Positions 9,685 to 21,158 are shown, counted from the stretch's first letter. The stretch: DNA of 64,000 nucleotides from Bordetella pseudohinzii (GCF_000657795.2 NZ_JHEP02000007.1:1-64000), one strand, 5' to 3'. A program made the numbers and translations. Notes: generated by a model not told the origin, from the letters alone.

Positions 9685-10857
9685 ATGCTGACCGACTTCT
9701 TCTATCACCTGCGCGCGCACCGGCTGCCGGTCTCGGTCAACGAATACCTGACCTTGCTCGAAGCGCTGCGCGCCCAGGTGATGCCGCCGACGCTGGACGA
9801 TTTCTACTTTCTCGCCCGCACCACCCTGGTCAAGGACGAAAGCCTGTTCGACCGCTATGACCAGGCCTTCGGCAGCTATTACAAGAAGATCGAGGCCGTT
9901 CTACCAGCCGACCGCGAGATCCCGCTGGACTGGCTGATCAAGCAGTTCGAAAAAAGCCTGACCGACGAAGAAAGGGCCGCCATCCAGCGCCATGGCTGGG
10001 ACAAGCTCATGGCGCTTTTCAAGCAGCGGCTGGCCGAACAGCAAGAGCGCCATGCCGGCGGCAACAAATGGATAGGCACCGGCGGCAGCTCGGCCTTCGG
10101 CAATGGCGGCTACCACCCCGAGGGCATCCGGGTGGGAGGGGAGTCGGCGGGCCATCGCACCGGCGTCAAGGTCTGGGACATGCGGCAGTTCCGTGACTAC
10201 GATGACCAGGTCGAGCTGGGGACGCGCAACTTCAAGGTCGCCCTGCGGCGCCTGCGCCGCTTCGCGCGCGAAGGCGCCGACCTGGAGCTGGACCTGGACG
10301 ACACCATCGCCAGCACCGCGCGCAATGCCGGCTATCTGGACCTGCGCCTGGTGCCCGAGCGGCGCAACAACGTCAAGGTGCTGATGCTGCTGGACGTGGG
10401 CGGCAGCATGGACGACCACATCGCGCGCGTCGAAGAACTATTCTCGGCCGCGCGCAGCGAATTCCACAACCTGGACGTCTATTACTTCCACAACTGCCCC
10501 TACGAGTCCTTGTGGCAGAGCAACGCCCGCCGCAAGAACGAGCGCTTCGACACCTGGGACGTGCTGCGCAAGTACAACCCCGACTGGCGTCTCATCATCG
10601 TCGGAGACGCCACCATGAGCCCATACGAGATCCTGCAGCCCGGCGGCTCGGTCGAACACTACAACAAGGAGCCGGGCGCGGTGTGGATGCGCCGCCTGCT
10701 CGATGCCTGGCCCAAGGCCGTCTGGCTCAATCCCGAGCCTTCGGCCTATTGGCAGTACCGGCAGTCCATCGCCCTCATGCGCGACATCATGCAGGAGAGG
10801 ATGTTCCCGGTGACGGTGGCCGGCCTGGAGCAGGCCATGCGGCTGCTGGCGAAATAG
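9685..10857 (+). CDS. VWA-domain (CoxE-like) protein, MoxR partner
   Basis: Cytosolic protein of 390 residues. The C-terminal half is a von Willebrand A domain with a MIDAS metal-site motif in MLLDVGGSMDDHI (DxGxS), followed by YYFHNCPYESLW and LIIVGDATMSPYEI. The N-terminal part is helical and charged. It sits directly behind the MoxR ATPase gene in the same direction, the standard MoxR-VWA chaperone module. A role in assembling an unknown metalloenzyme or cell-envelope complex is inferred from that pairing. Confidence 0.86.
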   Translation: MLTDFFYHLRAHRLPVSVNEYLTLLEALRAQVMPPTLDDFYFLARTTLVKDESLFDRYDQAFGSYYKKIEAVLPADREIPLDWLIKQFEKSLTDEERAAIQRHGWDKLMALFKQRLAEQQERHAGGNKWIGTGGSSAFGNGGYHPEGIRVGGESAGHRTGVKVWDMRQFRDYDDQVELGTRNFKVALRRLRRFAREGADLELDLDDTIASTARNAGYLDLRLVPERRNNVKVLMLLDVGGSMDDHIARVEELFSAARSEFHNLDVYYFHNCPYESLWQSNARRKNERFDTWDVLRKYNPDWRLIIVGDATMSPYEILQPGGSVEHYNKEPGAVWMRRLLDAWPKAVWLNPEPSAYWQYRQSIALMRDIMQERMFPVTVAGLEQAMRLLAK

Positions 10858-10866
10858 GCCGGCGCC

Positions 10867-11205
10867 TCAGGCCACCCGGCCGCTCGCCCGAGAGGCTGGG
10901 CAGCCCCGCCAGGCGATTTCCTCGGCATCCATGTCCAGGTCGAACAGATCATTGGCCGCGATGCCGCGCGCGATCTCGACCTCAAGCACATGTCCCGAGA
11001 AGCCGCAAGGCTGCACGCCGGGCTCAAGGTGGTAACGCTCGCCGTTGACATCGACCACATAGGTGGTGGCATCGTGCGTGAATATGGCGACATAGCGGCC
11101 GTCCTCACTGGCATAGGCATAGCGGAACTGGCCGCGGATATGGTCTTGCGTCAGGGAACGGCCAAACAGGAAAGAAAGGGCTCGCGTGACGGTATCGGTC
11201 AACAT
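10867..11205 (-). CDS. Small conserved-looking protein of unknown function
   Basis: A 112-residue frame starting MLTDTVTRALSFLFGRSLTQ, with CGGAGG just upstream on the minus strand, which supports the start at 11205 (or 11214). The body has beta-like YVAIFTHDATTYVVDVNGE and an acidic stretch NDLFDLDMDAEEIAW. It is soluble and has no known motif. Upstream the frame continues open for about 3 kb across the opposite strand of the M16 peptidase gene, but that part is an antisense shadow. The 3' end nearly abuts the VWA gene, convergently. Function unknown. Confidence 0.6.
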   Translation of the reverse strand: MLTDTVTRALSFLFGRSLTQDHIRGQFRYAYASEDGRYVAIFTHDATTYVVDVNGERYHLEPGVQPCGFSGHVLEVEIARGIAANDLFDLDMDAEEIAWRGCPASRASGRVA

Positions 11206-11487
11206 GGGAAACATCCTCCGGAGGGGCGTGGCGGCAGCGGCCGGCCACGGCAGGGAGCGCGATCTGGCAAGCGCACGCGCCGGCAAGGCAGCGGCGTGGA
11301 GGCGATGGACGGGTAGCCGGGGAGCTGTCGCACAACCCGTCGGGGGTGGGCGGCGATGCGCCCACCGTGCCCAGCGTACTGCGGCGGCTGCGTCCCCTAC
11401 AAGCGTCTCCTTCTGGCGAGGGGGACGGGCTGAACCCTTTCCAGCGTATACACTCAAAGCACTTCGCCGTTGCAAAGGATCCTCAAT

Positions 11488-14244
11488 ATGCGTCTCACGC
11501 TGACCGGTTTCGCCAGCCGCCTGAGTGCCGTGCTGGTCGCCTCCTTCCTGGGCCTGCAGGCCGGGGCGGCTCCGTCCCCCAAGGCCACCGAGGTCGCCTC
11601 CATCGAAGGCATCACCGAATACAGGCTGGACAACGGCTTGCGCGTGCTGCTGGTGCCGGACGCCTCCAAGCCCACAACGACCGTCAACATGACCTATCTG
11701 GTCGGTTCTCGCAACGAAAACTACGGCCAGACCGGCATGGCCCACCTGCTGGAACACATGCTCTTCAAGGGCACGCCCACCACGCGCAATGCGCTGGGCG
11801 AATTCTCGCGCCGCGGGCTGCAGGCCAATGGCTCGACCTCCACCGACCGCACCAACTACTTCGCCAGCTTCGCCGCCAATCCGGAAACGCTGCGCTGGTA
11901 CCTGGGCTGGCAGGCCGACGCCATGGTCAACTCCCTGATCGCCAAGGAGGACCTGGACTCCGAAATGACGGTGGTGCGCAATGAGATGGAAAGCGGCGAA
12001 AACAATCCTTTCCGCATTCTCATGCAGAAGATGCAGGCCGCCGCCTACCAGTGGCACAGCTACGGCAAGAACACCATCGGCGCGCGCTCGGATGTCGAAA
12101 ACGTCGATGTCGGCCAGCTGCGCGCCTTCTATCATGAGTATTACCAGCCGGACAACGCCGTGCTCATCGTCGCCGGCAAGTTCGACCCCAAGACCGTGCT
12201 GACCGACATCGAGGCCACCCTGGGCAAGCTGCCCAAGCCCAAGCGCCAGCTGCGGCGCGAGTACACCGTCGAGCCGGCCCAGGATGGCGAGCGCTCGGTG
12301 ACGCTGCGGCGGGCCGGCGGCACGCCGCTGGTGGCGGCCATGTACCACATCCCGGCCGCCGGCAGCCCTGATTTCATTCCCATGGACCTGGCCACCGTCA
12401 TGCTCTCGGACACGCCGTCCGGACGCCTGTATCACGCCCTGGTGCCCACCAAGCTGGCCTCCGACGTATTCGGCTTCACGATGGACCAGCGCGATCCCGG
12501 CGTGGCCATGTTCGGCGCTCAATTGCAGCCCGGCATGGACCAGGACGCGGCGCTCGCCGCCCTGACCAAGACGCTGGAGACCGTCTCCAGCCAGCCCTTC
12601 ACCGGCGAGGAGCTGGAGCGCGCCCGCAACAAATGGCTGACCGCCTGGCAGCAGACCTATAGCGACCCGGAAAAAGTCGGCGTGGCCCTCTCCGAGGCCA
12701 TCGCCACGGGCGACTGGCGCCTGTTCTTCCTGCAGCGCGACCGTGTCCGCGAAGCCAAGCTGGCCGACGTCCAGCGCGTGGCCGATACCTATCTGCGCCA
12801 GAGCAACCGCGTCGCCGGCCGCTACATCCCCACCGACAAGCCGCAGCGCGCGCCCCAGGAGACCCGCCCCGACCTCAGCGCTGTTTTCAAGGACTACAAG
12901 GGCGACCCGGATTTCAAGGCCGCGGACGCCTTCGACCCCACCCCCGCCAATATCGACAAGCTGACCCAGCGCCGCCGCCTGGACCTGCCCAACGGCCCCG
13001 TCGAGCTGGCCCTGCTGCCCAAGGCCACGCGCGGCAACCGCGTGCAGGCCGACCTGCTGGTGCAGTTCGGCGACGCCGACAGCCTGCGCGGGCAGCGCAC
13101 CGCCATCGGCGCCGTGGCCGACCTGCTCGCCCGAGGCACGCCCGCCCTGACGCGCCAGCAGATCAGCGACCGCATCGACCAGCTGCAGGCCGATGTCTCC
13201 ATCAACGGCGCCGGCACCGACCTGTCCATCAGCATGTCGACCACCGGCCAGAACCTGCCGGCGCTGGTCGAACTGATGCTGGACATCACCCGCAACGCCA
13301 GCTTCCCCCAGGAGCAGCTTGACGAATACAAGCGCCAATCGGCCACGGCCATCCAGAGCGCGATGACCGAGCCCACGGCCCTGGCCTCGCGCGCGCTGGC
13401 CCGCCACAACAACCCCTGGAAGCCCGACGACATCCGCTACGTGCCGACCTTCGACGAAGCGCTGTCCAATATCCGCGGGCTGACCCGCGAGGCCGTGGTC
13501 CAGGCCCATGAGCGTTTCTACGGCGCGGGCCAGGTCAAGTTGTCGGCCGTGGGCGATTTCGACCCGGCCGCCGTCGAGGCCGCGCTCAAGAAAGGCCTGG
13601 ATGGCTGGAAGCGCGCCCCGGCCTATACCCGCATCCCCGACCCCTTCCGCCAGGTCAAGGCCGAGCGTTTCACCATCGAAACGCCGGACAAGGCCAATGC
13701 CTTCTATATCTCGCGCATGCCCCTGCAACTGCAGGACACCAACCCGGATTACGTCCCGCTCTACCTGGCCAACTTCCTGCTGGGCACCTCCGAGACCTCG
13801 CGCCTGTGGCATCGGGTGCGCGAAACCGATGGGCTGTCCTATAACGTCCGCAGCAACCTCTCGATCTCTTCCTATGAGCCCAGCTCCAGCTGGACGGTCT
13901 ACGCCATCTACGCCCCCGAGAACCGGACGCGCCTGGAAACGGCCATTTCCGAAGAGCTGGCGCGCGTGCTGAAAGAAGGCTTCAGCGACAAGGAAGTGCG
14001 CGACGGCATCGCCGCCCTGCTCAACTATCGCAGCCTGGCGCGCGCCCAGGATGACGTCCTGGCCTCCAACTGGATGACCTATATGCGCACCCAGCGCAGC
14101 TTCGCCTGGTCGGCCGAGGTCGATAAAAAGCTCGCCGCGCTCACGCCGGCCGCGGTCAATGCCGCCCTGAAGAAATACCTCAAGCCCGAGGGTTTCAGCA
14201 CCGCGGTGGCGGGCGACTTCGCCAAGCAGAAAGCCGCGCCCTGA
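11488..14244 (+). CDS. M16-family zinc metallopeptidase, periplasmic, two-repeat form
   Basis: Pitrilysin-type peptidase, 918 residues, with an N-terminal signal peptide (VLVASFLGLQAGAAP). The inverted zinc motif HxxEH is seen in GMAHLLEHMLFKG, with the downstream glutamate in DLDSEMTVVRNEMESGE. The second half repeats the fold without a zinc motif (LLVQFGDADSLRGQRTAIGAVADLLARG), as in two-domain M16 proteins. It probably degrades peptides in the periplasm. The start at ATG 11488 is preferred to 11470 because it places the basic residues just before the hydrophobic core. Confidence 0.9.
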   Translation: MRLTLTGFASRLSAVLVASFLGLQAGAAPSPKATEVASIEGITEYRLDNGLRVLLVPDASKPTTTVNMTYLVGSRNENYGQTGMAHLLEHMLFKGTPTTRNALGEFSRRGLQANGSTSTDRTNYFASFAANPETLRWYLGWQADAMVNSLIAKEDLDSEMTVVRNEMESGENNPFRILMQKMQAAAYQWHSYGKNTIGARSDVENVDVGQLRAFYHEYYQPDNAVLIVAGKFDPKTVLTDIEATLGKLPKPKRQLRREYTVEPAQDGERSVTLRRAGGTPLVAAMYHIPAAGSPDFIPMDLATVMLSDTPSGRLYHALVPTKLASDVFGFTMDQRDPGVAMFGAQLQPGMDQDAALAALTKTLETVSSQPFTGEELERARNKWLTAWQQTYSDPEKVGVALSEAIATGDWRLFFLQRDRVREAKLADVQRVADTYLRQSNRVAGRYIPTDKPQRAPQETRPDLSAVFKDYKGDPDFKAADAFDPTPANIDKLTQRRRLDLPNGPVELALLPKATRGNRVQADLLVQFGDADSLRGQRTAIGAVADLLARGTPALTRQQISDRIDQLQADVSINGAGTDLSISMSTTGQNLPALVELMLDITRNASFPQEQLDEYKRQSATAIQSAMTEPTALASRALARHNNPWKPDDIRYVPTFDEALSNIRGLTREAVVQAHERFYGAGQVKLSAVGDFDPAAVEAALKKGLDGWKRAPAYTRIPDPFRQVKAERFTIETPDKANAFYISRMPLQLQDTNPDYVPLYLANFLLGTSETSRLWHRVRETDGLSYNVRSNLSISSYEPSSSWTVYAIYAPENRTRLETAISEELARVLKEGFSDKEVRDGIAALLNYRSLARAQDDVLASNWMTYMRTQRSFAWSAEVDKKLAALTPAAVNAALKKYLKPEGFSTAVAGDFAKQKAAP

Positions 14245-14255
14245 GCAATCCAAAC

Positions 14256-14299
14256 AAAAACCCCGCAGGCTGGACTCGCGTCCAGCTTGCGGGGTTTTT
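14256..14299. terminator. Bidirectional intrinsic terminator
   Basis: Inverted repeat with arms AAAAACCCCGCA-GGCTGGA and TCCAGC-TTGCGGGGTTTTT around a CTCGCG loop. T-runs follow the stem on both strands. It lies between the converging M16 peptidase and dnaJ genes and should end transcription from both. Confidence 0.9.
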
Positions 14300-14328
14300 C
14301 ACATCGGGACCGCGGCCGGGCGCCGCGA

Positions 14329-15447
14329 TCAGCTGAAGAATTCCTTCACGCGATCGGTCCAGGACTTGCTTTGCGGCGAGTGGCGATCACCCCCGTCATT
14401 GAGCGAAGCCTCGAACTGACGCAGGATGTTCTTTTGCTCGTCGCTCAGGCGCACCGGCGTCTCGACCACCACATGGCAATACAGATCGCCCGGGTAGGAG
14501 GAGCGCACGCCGCGTATGCCCTTGCCGCGCAGACGGAAAGTCTTGCCCGACTGCGTGCCCTCCGGGATGGAGATCTCGGCCTTGCCGCCCAGCGTCGGCA
14601 CCTGCAGCTCGCCGCCCAGGGCCGCCGTGGTGAAGGGGATGGTCAGCTCGCAATGCAGATCATCGTTGTCGCGCTGGAAGATGCGGTGCTGCTTGATATG
14701 GATCTCGACGTAGAGATCGCCCGCCGGGCCGCCATTGACGCCCGGCTCGCCGTTGCCGGCGGAGCGGATGCGCATGCCGTCATCGATGCCGGCCGGAATC
14801 TTGACCTGCAGCGTCTTGTTGCGGCGCGTGCGGCCCACCCCGTCGCAGCTCGGGCAGGGATCGGTGATCTCCTTGCCGCTGCCATGGCAGGTCGGGCAGG
14901 TCTGCTGCACGCTGAAAAAGCCTTGCTGCATGCGCACGGCCCCCGAGCCGCCGCAAGTGCGGCAGGTCTTGGGCGTGGTGCCGGGCTTGGCGCCCGAGCC
15001 GTGGCAGGTATCACAGTTTTCCCAGCTGGGAACGCGGATTTCGGTTTCGAAACCGCTGGCGGCCTGCTCCAGCGTGATCTCCAGCGCGTACTTCAGGTCC
15101 GCGCCCCGGTAGACCTGGGGCCCGCCGCCGGCGCGGCGCCCGCCGCCGAAAATCTCGCCGAAGATATCGCCAAAGGCGTCGGCAAAACCGCCGCCCATGC
15201 CGGCCCCGCCGGCGGCATTCGGGTCCACGCCCGCATGGCCATAGCGATCATAAGCGGCGCGCTTTTGCTCGTCGCCCAGGACTTCGTAGGCCTCCTTGGC
15301 TTCCTTGAATTTTTCCTCGGCTTCTTTGTTGCCCGGATTGCGGTCCGGGTGGTACTTCATGGCCAGCTTCCGGTAGGCCTTCTTCAGTTCGTCGTCCGAG
15401 GCGTTCTTGGCCACACCCAGGACTTCGTAAAAATCGCGTTTTGCCAT
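14329..15447 (-). CDS. dnaJ: Chaperone protein DnaJ
   Basis: Hsp40 co-chaperone that delivers substrates to DnaK and stimulates its ATPase. The product is 372 residues, the normal length. It has a J domain with HPD ([11 protein letters not shown]), a Gly/Phe-rich linker ([20 protein letters not shown]), and four zinc-finger repeats [24 protein letters not shown] and CPSCDGVG, followed by the C-terminal substrate-binding domain. The start is placed at [11 protein letters not shown]. It lies 109 bp downstream of dnaK; the gap contains a GGCGGATG/CATCCGTCC hairpin (about 15482-15512). Confidence 0.98.
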   Translation of the reverse strand: MAKRDFYEVLGVAKNASDDELKKAYRKLAMKYHPDRNPGNKEAEEKFKEAKEAYEVLGDEQKRAAYDRYGHAGVDPNAAGGAGMGGGFADAFGDIFGEIFGGGRRAGGGPQVYRGADLKYALEITLEQAASGFETEIRVPSWENCDTCHGSGAKPGTTPKTCRTCGGSGAVRMQQGFFSVQQTCPTCHGSGKEITDPCPSCDGVGRTRRNKTLQVKIPAGIDDGMRIRSAGNGEPGVNGGPAGDLYVEIHIKQHRIFQRDNDDLHCELTIPFTTAALGGELQVPTLGGKAEISIPEGTQSGKTFRLRGKGIRGVRSSYPGDLYCHVVVETPVRLSDEQKNILRQFEASLNDGGDRHSPQSKSWTDRVKEFFS

Positions 15448-15556
15448 GATCAATCAGGGCTCCGGAAAGAGCCAATTTTCGGGGGACGGATGAAAAACAT
15501 CCGCCCGATAACCAGAGTCCAGTTACCGGGCGAAGCCTTGCATCATAGAACGAACA

Positions 15557-17491
<1,935 letters not shown>

Positions 17492-17555
17492 GGTAGGAGT
17501 ACCTTGAAGAATCAGTTATTGATCGAATTAGTCGAAAAAATCACAGTCCCAGCCT

Positions 17556-17584
17556 AACTGGGGATGACCGCAGGGTTTTTCAAG
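17556..17584 (-). promoter_or_regulatory. Sigma-32 (RpoH) type heat-shock promoter of dnaK
   Basis: On the minus strand CTTGAAA (17578-17584) is followed after 14 bp by CCCCAGTT (17556-17563), close to the RpoH consensus CTTGAAA-N11/16-CCCCAT. It lies about 65 bp before the dnaK start, and its -35 element overlaps the end of the thioredoxin-like gene. This would let dnaK respond to heat independently of grpE. Confidence 0.75.
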
Positions 17585-17954
17585 ATCCGATTTGCAGCCG
17601 CCGGATGGCCCCGCTGAATTGCGGCAGGCCGGGCCAGCCGGTGATCCGGCCCAGGCGCTTGCCGCCACGGAACAGCACAAAAGTCGGCACACCATGCAGA
17701 CCGAAACGCTGGCCAAGCCCGGGATCCGCGTAGACGTCCGCCTGAAACCAGGACAGGCCCAGCTCCAGCAGGGCGTCGCGGTGCAACAGCGCCGTCTGCT
17801 TGAAAATATTGCAGTTGTAGCAGTCCTCGCCCCAGAGAAAGACGCAGCGCAGATCATCACCCGCCGAATTAACGACGATTTCGTCGAAATTAGCGCTCGA
17901 TACCGGCGACATGCCGAAGGTTTCGAACACCTGGCTGGGATCAAAGCCGCTCAT
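17580..17954 (-). CDS. Thioredoxin-like protein between grpE and dnaK
   Basis: A 124-residue thioredoxin-fold protein. A redox-type CxxC is seen in LWGEDCYNCNIFKQ and the cis-proline in HGVPTFVLFRGGK, the two hallmarks of the fold. No signal peptide is visible, so it is cytosolic. The active-site dipeptide (Tyr-Asn) differs from classical thioredoxin (Gly-Pro), so its redox potential and partners may differ. A TTG start at 17981 overlapping the grpE stop is possible, but MSGFDPSQ at 17954 is the more natural start. Its position inside the heat-shock block suggests a role under protein-damaging or oxidative stress (inference). Confidence 0.8.
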   Translation of the reverse strand: MSGFDPSQVFETFGMSPVSSANFDEIVVNSAGDDLRCVFLWGEDCYNCNIFKQTALLHRDALLELGLSWFQADVYADPGLGQRFGLHGVPTFVLFRGGKRLGRITGWPGLPQFSGAIRRLQIGS

Positions 17955-17977
17955 GGCCGCGTCTTCAACAGGGAGGG

Positions 17978-18508
17978 TCAACCCGCCGACACCACCACCA
18001 GCGCGGGGCGCAGGGTCCGGTCGGCAATGACATAGCCCTTTTGCAGCAGCTGCACCACGGTATTGGCCGGCTGCTCGGCAGGCACCGAGGAGATCGCCTG
18101 GTGCAGATGCGGATCGAATTTGTCTCCCGGAGCCGGCGCGACCTCTTTCAGGAGATTGCGCTCGAAGGCGGATGTCAGCTGCCTGAGGGTGACTTCCACG
18201 CCTTCGCGCAGGGCGGCGACGGTCTGGTCGGGCTGGGCCAAGGCGGCCTCCAGGCTGTCCTTGACCGGCACGAGGCTCTCGGCGAAGGATTCGATTCCGA
18301 ATTTGCGCGCCTTGGAGACATCCTCCTGGGCGCGGCGGCGAACATTCTCGGCTTCGGCCATGGCGCGCAGCGCCTGTTCTTGCTGGGCCTGGGCCTGGGC
18401 CTGGGCGGCGGCCAGTTCGGCGCGAACGGCGGCCAGTTCGGCCTGCAGGTCATCAGCGGGCAGATCGGCGCCGGCGTCTTGGTCGACAGGCTCTTGGGGT
18501 GCCGTCAT
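17978..18508 (-). CDS. grpE: Nucleotide exchange factor GrpE
   Basis: Releases ADP from DnaK to drive the chaperone cycle. The product is 176 residues, with a long N-terminal coiled coil ([22 protein letters not shown]) and the conserved core [34 protein letters not shown]. The C-terminal beta domain contains [45 protein letters not shown]-type motifs. GGAGGATT precedes the start. A heat-shock promoter lies just upstream (18551-18576). Confidence 0.96.
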   Translation of the reverse strand: MTAPQEPVDQDAGADLPADDLQAELAAVRAELAAAQAQAQAQQEQALRAMAEAENVRRRAQEDVSKARKFGIESFAESLVPVKDSLEAALAQPDQTVAALREGVEVTLRQLTSAFERNLLKEVAPAPGDKFDPHLHQAISSVPAEQPANTVVQLLQKGYVIADRTLRPALVVVSAG

Positions 18509-18550
18509 GAGAATCCTCCAGAATAGGGAAAGTGCGGTATCAGCCCCTAA

Positions 18551-18576
18551 ATGAGGGCCGCTTCCCTGGTTTCAAG
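18551..18576 (-). promoter_or_regulatory. Sigma-32 (RpoH) type heat-shock promoter of grpE
   Basis: The minus strand carries CTTGAAA (18570-18576), then 12 bp, then CCCTCAT (18551-18557), matching the RpoH consensus. It lies about 45 bp before the grpE start codon, so the mRNA leader would be short and should carry the GGAGGA ribosome site. Confidence 0.7.
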
Positions 18577-18631
18577 GGGGGTACGGGTCAAAAAGGACCA
18601 AGGCCCGCCGCATCGCGAACGGGCCCGGGGT

Positions 18632-18865
18632 TTACTTCTTGCGGGGCTGGGCCGGCGCCGGAGGGTCGCTGGCCGGGAAAGACTCCTCCAGGGCTTCGTC
18701 GATCAGGTCCGGACGGTCTTCCTCGGGCGTGATGGCGATGGGGTCGCTGGCCGGAAAGGTCTCCATCAGCGCCTCGTCGAGATCCCGTTCGACCTCGTCT
18801 TCCTTGAGATCGCCGTGACCGGGCGCGCCGGAGGTGCCCACGCTGGGGCGGGTGGGGGGTGTCAT
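18632..18865 (-). CDS. Small acidic protein with repeated FPASDP motif
   Basis: A 77-residue hydrophilic protein. Two copies of a motif are seen, DEALMETFPASDPIA and DEALEESFPASDPPA, about 25 residues apart, in an otherwise acidic and proline-rich chain that is likely disordered. The start at 18865 has AAGGAGA 8 bp upstream. It lies between hemH and grpE in the same direction. I know of similar FPASDP-containing small proteins in proteobacteria, but no function; a stress-linked role is only suggested by the location. Confidence 0.65.
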   Translation of the reverse strand: MTPPTRPSVGTSGAPGHGDLKEDEVERDLDEALMETFPASDPIAITPEEDRPDLIDEALEESFPASDPPAPAQPRKK

Positions 18866-18939
18866 CTTGCCGTCTCCTTGAAAAGGCTTTCGCGGAATAG
18901 ACAATGCCTGGGCACGCAGGCGTGCCAGCCGACTTCAGT

Positions 18940-20040
18940 TTACGCGATTGGCCGGCGCGTGGCCGGCCAACCTTGCAACTGGTTCTGGACCAGGTCGGCC
19001 AGGCCCGCCACCCACAGCGGGCTGTCATTGAGCGCCGGGATGTAACGGAAGCGCTTGCCGCCGGCCTCCATGAATGCGTGGCGGCACTCCTGGTCGATTT
19101 CTTCCAGGGTTTCCAGGCAGTCGGCCACGAAACCGGGGCAGACCACATCGACCTCGGTCACGCCCTGGCGGGCCAGCTCCCTGAGGGTGGGCTCGGTATA
19201 GGGTTCCATCCAGCGCGCCGAGCCAAAGCGGCTCTGGAAAGCCACCTCGACCTGCTCGGGCGCCAGGCCCAGACGTTCGCGCAGCAGCCGGGCGGTCTCC
19301 AGGCAATCGCGGTAATAAGGATCGCCCAGTTCGATGGAGTAGCGGGGCAGCCCATGAAAACTCATCAGCAGCTTCTGCGGCCTGCCCTGCGCGTCCCAGA
19401 AAGCGCGGATGCGCTCGGCCTGCGCGTCGAGATAGGCGGGGTCGTCGTAGAAGCGCTTGACGAAGCGCAGGGCCGGCTGGTCGCGCAGGCGCGCGGCATG
19501 GCGCGTGACGGCGTCCACCGCGGTCGCGGTCGTGCTGGCCGCATACTGAGGATAAAGGGGCAGCGCCAGGATGTGGTCGCAGCCCTGCTCGCGCAGGCGC
19601 GTGATGCCCTCGGCCACCGAAGGCTGGCCATAGCGCATGGCCAGGGCCACCGGCACGTCCAGGCCGCGCTCGGCAAGCGCGGCGGCCAGGCCCTCGGCCT
19701 GCTGGCGGCTGTACACCATGAGCGGCGAGCCGCCTTCCAGCCAGATGCCCGCATAGCGCGGCGCCAGTTTCTTGGGCCGCAGCGTCAGCACCAGCCCGTG
19801 CAGGATGGGTTTCCAGAGGTAGCCGGGGATCTCGATGACGCGCGGATCGGACAGGAATTCGCCCAGGTATTTGCGGATATCGGCCTTGGACGGCGTCTCC
19901 GGGGTGCCCAGGTTGACCAGCAGCACGCCGGCGCGGCCCGGGCCGCGGGGCGGCGGATGGTCATCGAACGGGTCTTCGCCGCGCGCCGGCTCCGCCAGAA
20001 AGCGCTCGGGCCACAAGTACTTGAACAGCCGAAGAAACAC
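18940..20040 (-). CDS. hemH: Ferrochelatase
   Basis: Final enzyme of haem synthesis, inserting Fe2+ into protoporphyrin IX. The product is 366 residues. Signature segments are GVLLVNLGTPETPSKADIR, the catalytic-histidine motif LLMSFHGLPRYSIELGDPY, and the downstream FIPALNDSPLW-like RYIPALNDSPLWV carrying the conserved glutamate-equivalent region. The N-terminus (MFLRLFKYLWPERFLAEPARGED) is an extension seen in beta-proteobacterial members. It lies 47 bp downstream of hrcA on the same strand. Confidence 0.95.
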   Translation of the reverse strand: MFLRLFKYLWPERFLAEPARGEDPFDDHPPPRGPGRAGVLLVNLGTPETPSKADIRKYLGEFLSDPRVIEIPGYLWKPILHGLVLTLRPKKLAPRYAGIWLEGGSPLMVYSRQQAEGLAAALAERGLDVPVALAMRYGQPSVAEGITRLREQGCDHILALPLYPQYAASTTATAVDAVTRHAARLRDQPALRFVKRFYDDPAYLDAQAERIRAFWDAQGRPQKLLMSFHGLPRYSIELGDPYYRDCLETARLLRERLGLAPEQVEVAFQSRFGSARWMEPYTEPTLRELARQGVTEVDVVCPGFVADCLETLEEIDQECRHAFMEAGGKRFRYIPALNDSPLWVAGLADLVQNQLQGWPATRRPIA

Positions 20041-20087
20041 AGACCTCTCCCGGGGGCACCCCCCGCGGGATGCCGTTGTTGTTGGAA

Positions 20088-21092
20088 TTATTGATTGTGG
20101 CTGAGCGCGTTGGACAGCAGCCGGGCGGTGATATCGACGATGGGTATCACGCGCTCATAGGACATCCGGGTCGGGCCGATCACGCCCAGCGTGCCGACGA
20201 TCTGGCCGTCCACGCCATAAGGCGCCGTCACCACGGTGACTTCGTCCATGGGCACCAGCTGGGAATCCCCGCCGATATAGATCTGCACGCCTTGGGCACG
20301 GCTGGAGACGTCCAGCAGCTGCAGCAGATCGGTTTTCTTTTCGAACAGCGCGAACATCTTGCGCAGCCGGTCCATGTCGGAGGCGATGTCGGTCACATCC
20401 AGCAGCTTGCGCTCGCCCGAAATGACCACGGAATCTCCCTCGTCGGCGGCCTCGGCGCCGGCCTCCACCGCCGCCTGCATCAGGCGCGAGATATCCTCGC
20501 GCAGCTGGGTCAGCTCGGTCGACAGCGTGCGGCGCACCGCGTCGAAGGACTTGCCGGAGAAGTGCTGGTTGAAGAAATTGGCCGCTTCGACGAGTTCGCT
20601 CTCGGCGTAGTCGCGCTGCACCTGCATGATGCGGTTCTGCACGTCGCCATCGGGCGTGACGATGATGAGCAGCACCCGCTTGTCGGTCAGGCGCACGAAT
20701 TCGATCTGGCGAAACACCTGCGCCCGCTTGGGCGTGAGCACCACGCCGGCGAACTGTGTCAGGTTGGACAGCAGGGCCGCGGCCGCGTTGACGGCCCGGC
20801 TGGGCTCGACCATGGGCAGCAGCTCGCCCATATTGGCCGGCTCGAACTGATAGGGATGGACGGCCAGCAGGGAATCCACGAACATGCGGTAGCCCCGCGG
20901 AGTGGGCACGCGGCCGGCCGAGGTGTGGGGGCTGTGGATCAGACCCAGCTCCTCCAGGTCGGCCATCACGTTGCGGATGGTGGCCGGAGAAAGGTCGAAT
21001 ACCTTTGAAAGCGTGCGCGAACCTACCGGTTGCCCGTCGGCGATATAGCGTTCAATCAACGCTTTCAACAAAGCTCGTGCGCGGTCGTCCAT
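20088..21092 (-). CDS. hrcA: Heat-inducible transcription repressor HrcA
   Basis: Repressor that binds CIRCE elements (typically upstream of groESL) and is kept active by GroEL. The product is 334 residues. The N-terminal winged helix reads [24 protein letters not shown] and [40 protein letters not shown] follows. The C-terminal GAF-like domain contains [23 protein letters not shown] and [21 protein letters not shown]. No CIRCE repeat is visible in this window, so its targets lie elsewhere. It is divergent from nadK. Confidence 0.97.
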   Translation of the reverse strand: MDDRARALLKALIERYIADGQPVGSRTLSKVFDLSPATIRNVMADLEELGLIHSPHTSAGRVPTPRGYRMFVDSLLAVHPYQFEPANMGELLPMVEPSRAVNAAAALLSNLTQFAGVVLTPKRAQVFRQIEFVRLTDKRVLLIIVTPDGDVQNRIMQVQRDYAESELVEAANFFNQHFSGKSFDAVRRTLSTELTQLREDISRLMQAAVEAGAEAADEGDSVVISGERKLLDVTDIASDMDRLRKMFALFEKKTDLLQLLDVSSRAQGVQIYIGGDSQLVPMDEVTVVTAPYGVDGQIVGTLGVIGPTRMSYERVIPIVDITARLLSNALSHNQ

Positions 21093-21158
21093 ATGTGTAT
21101 TTTATGGAAAGTTTTGCCAGGAGGCGATTTTTGTCCTCCGACATGATATGCGGCCCCA

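Noticed and set aside
10867-14253. Minus-strand frame of 1128 codons
   Set aside because: All but the last 112 codons are antisense to the M16 peptidase gene, with Gly/His/Val-rich composition typical of GC-rich shadow frames.
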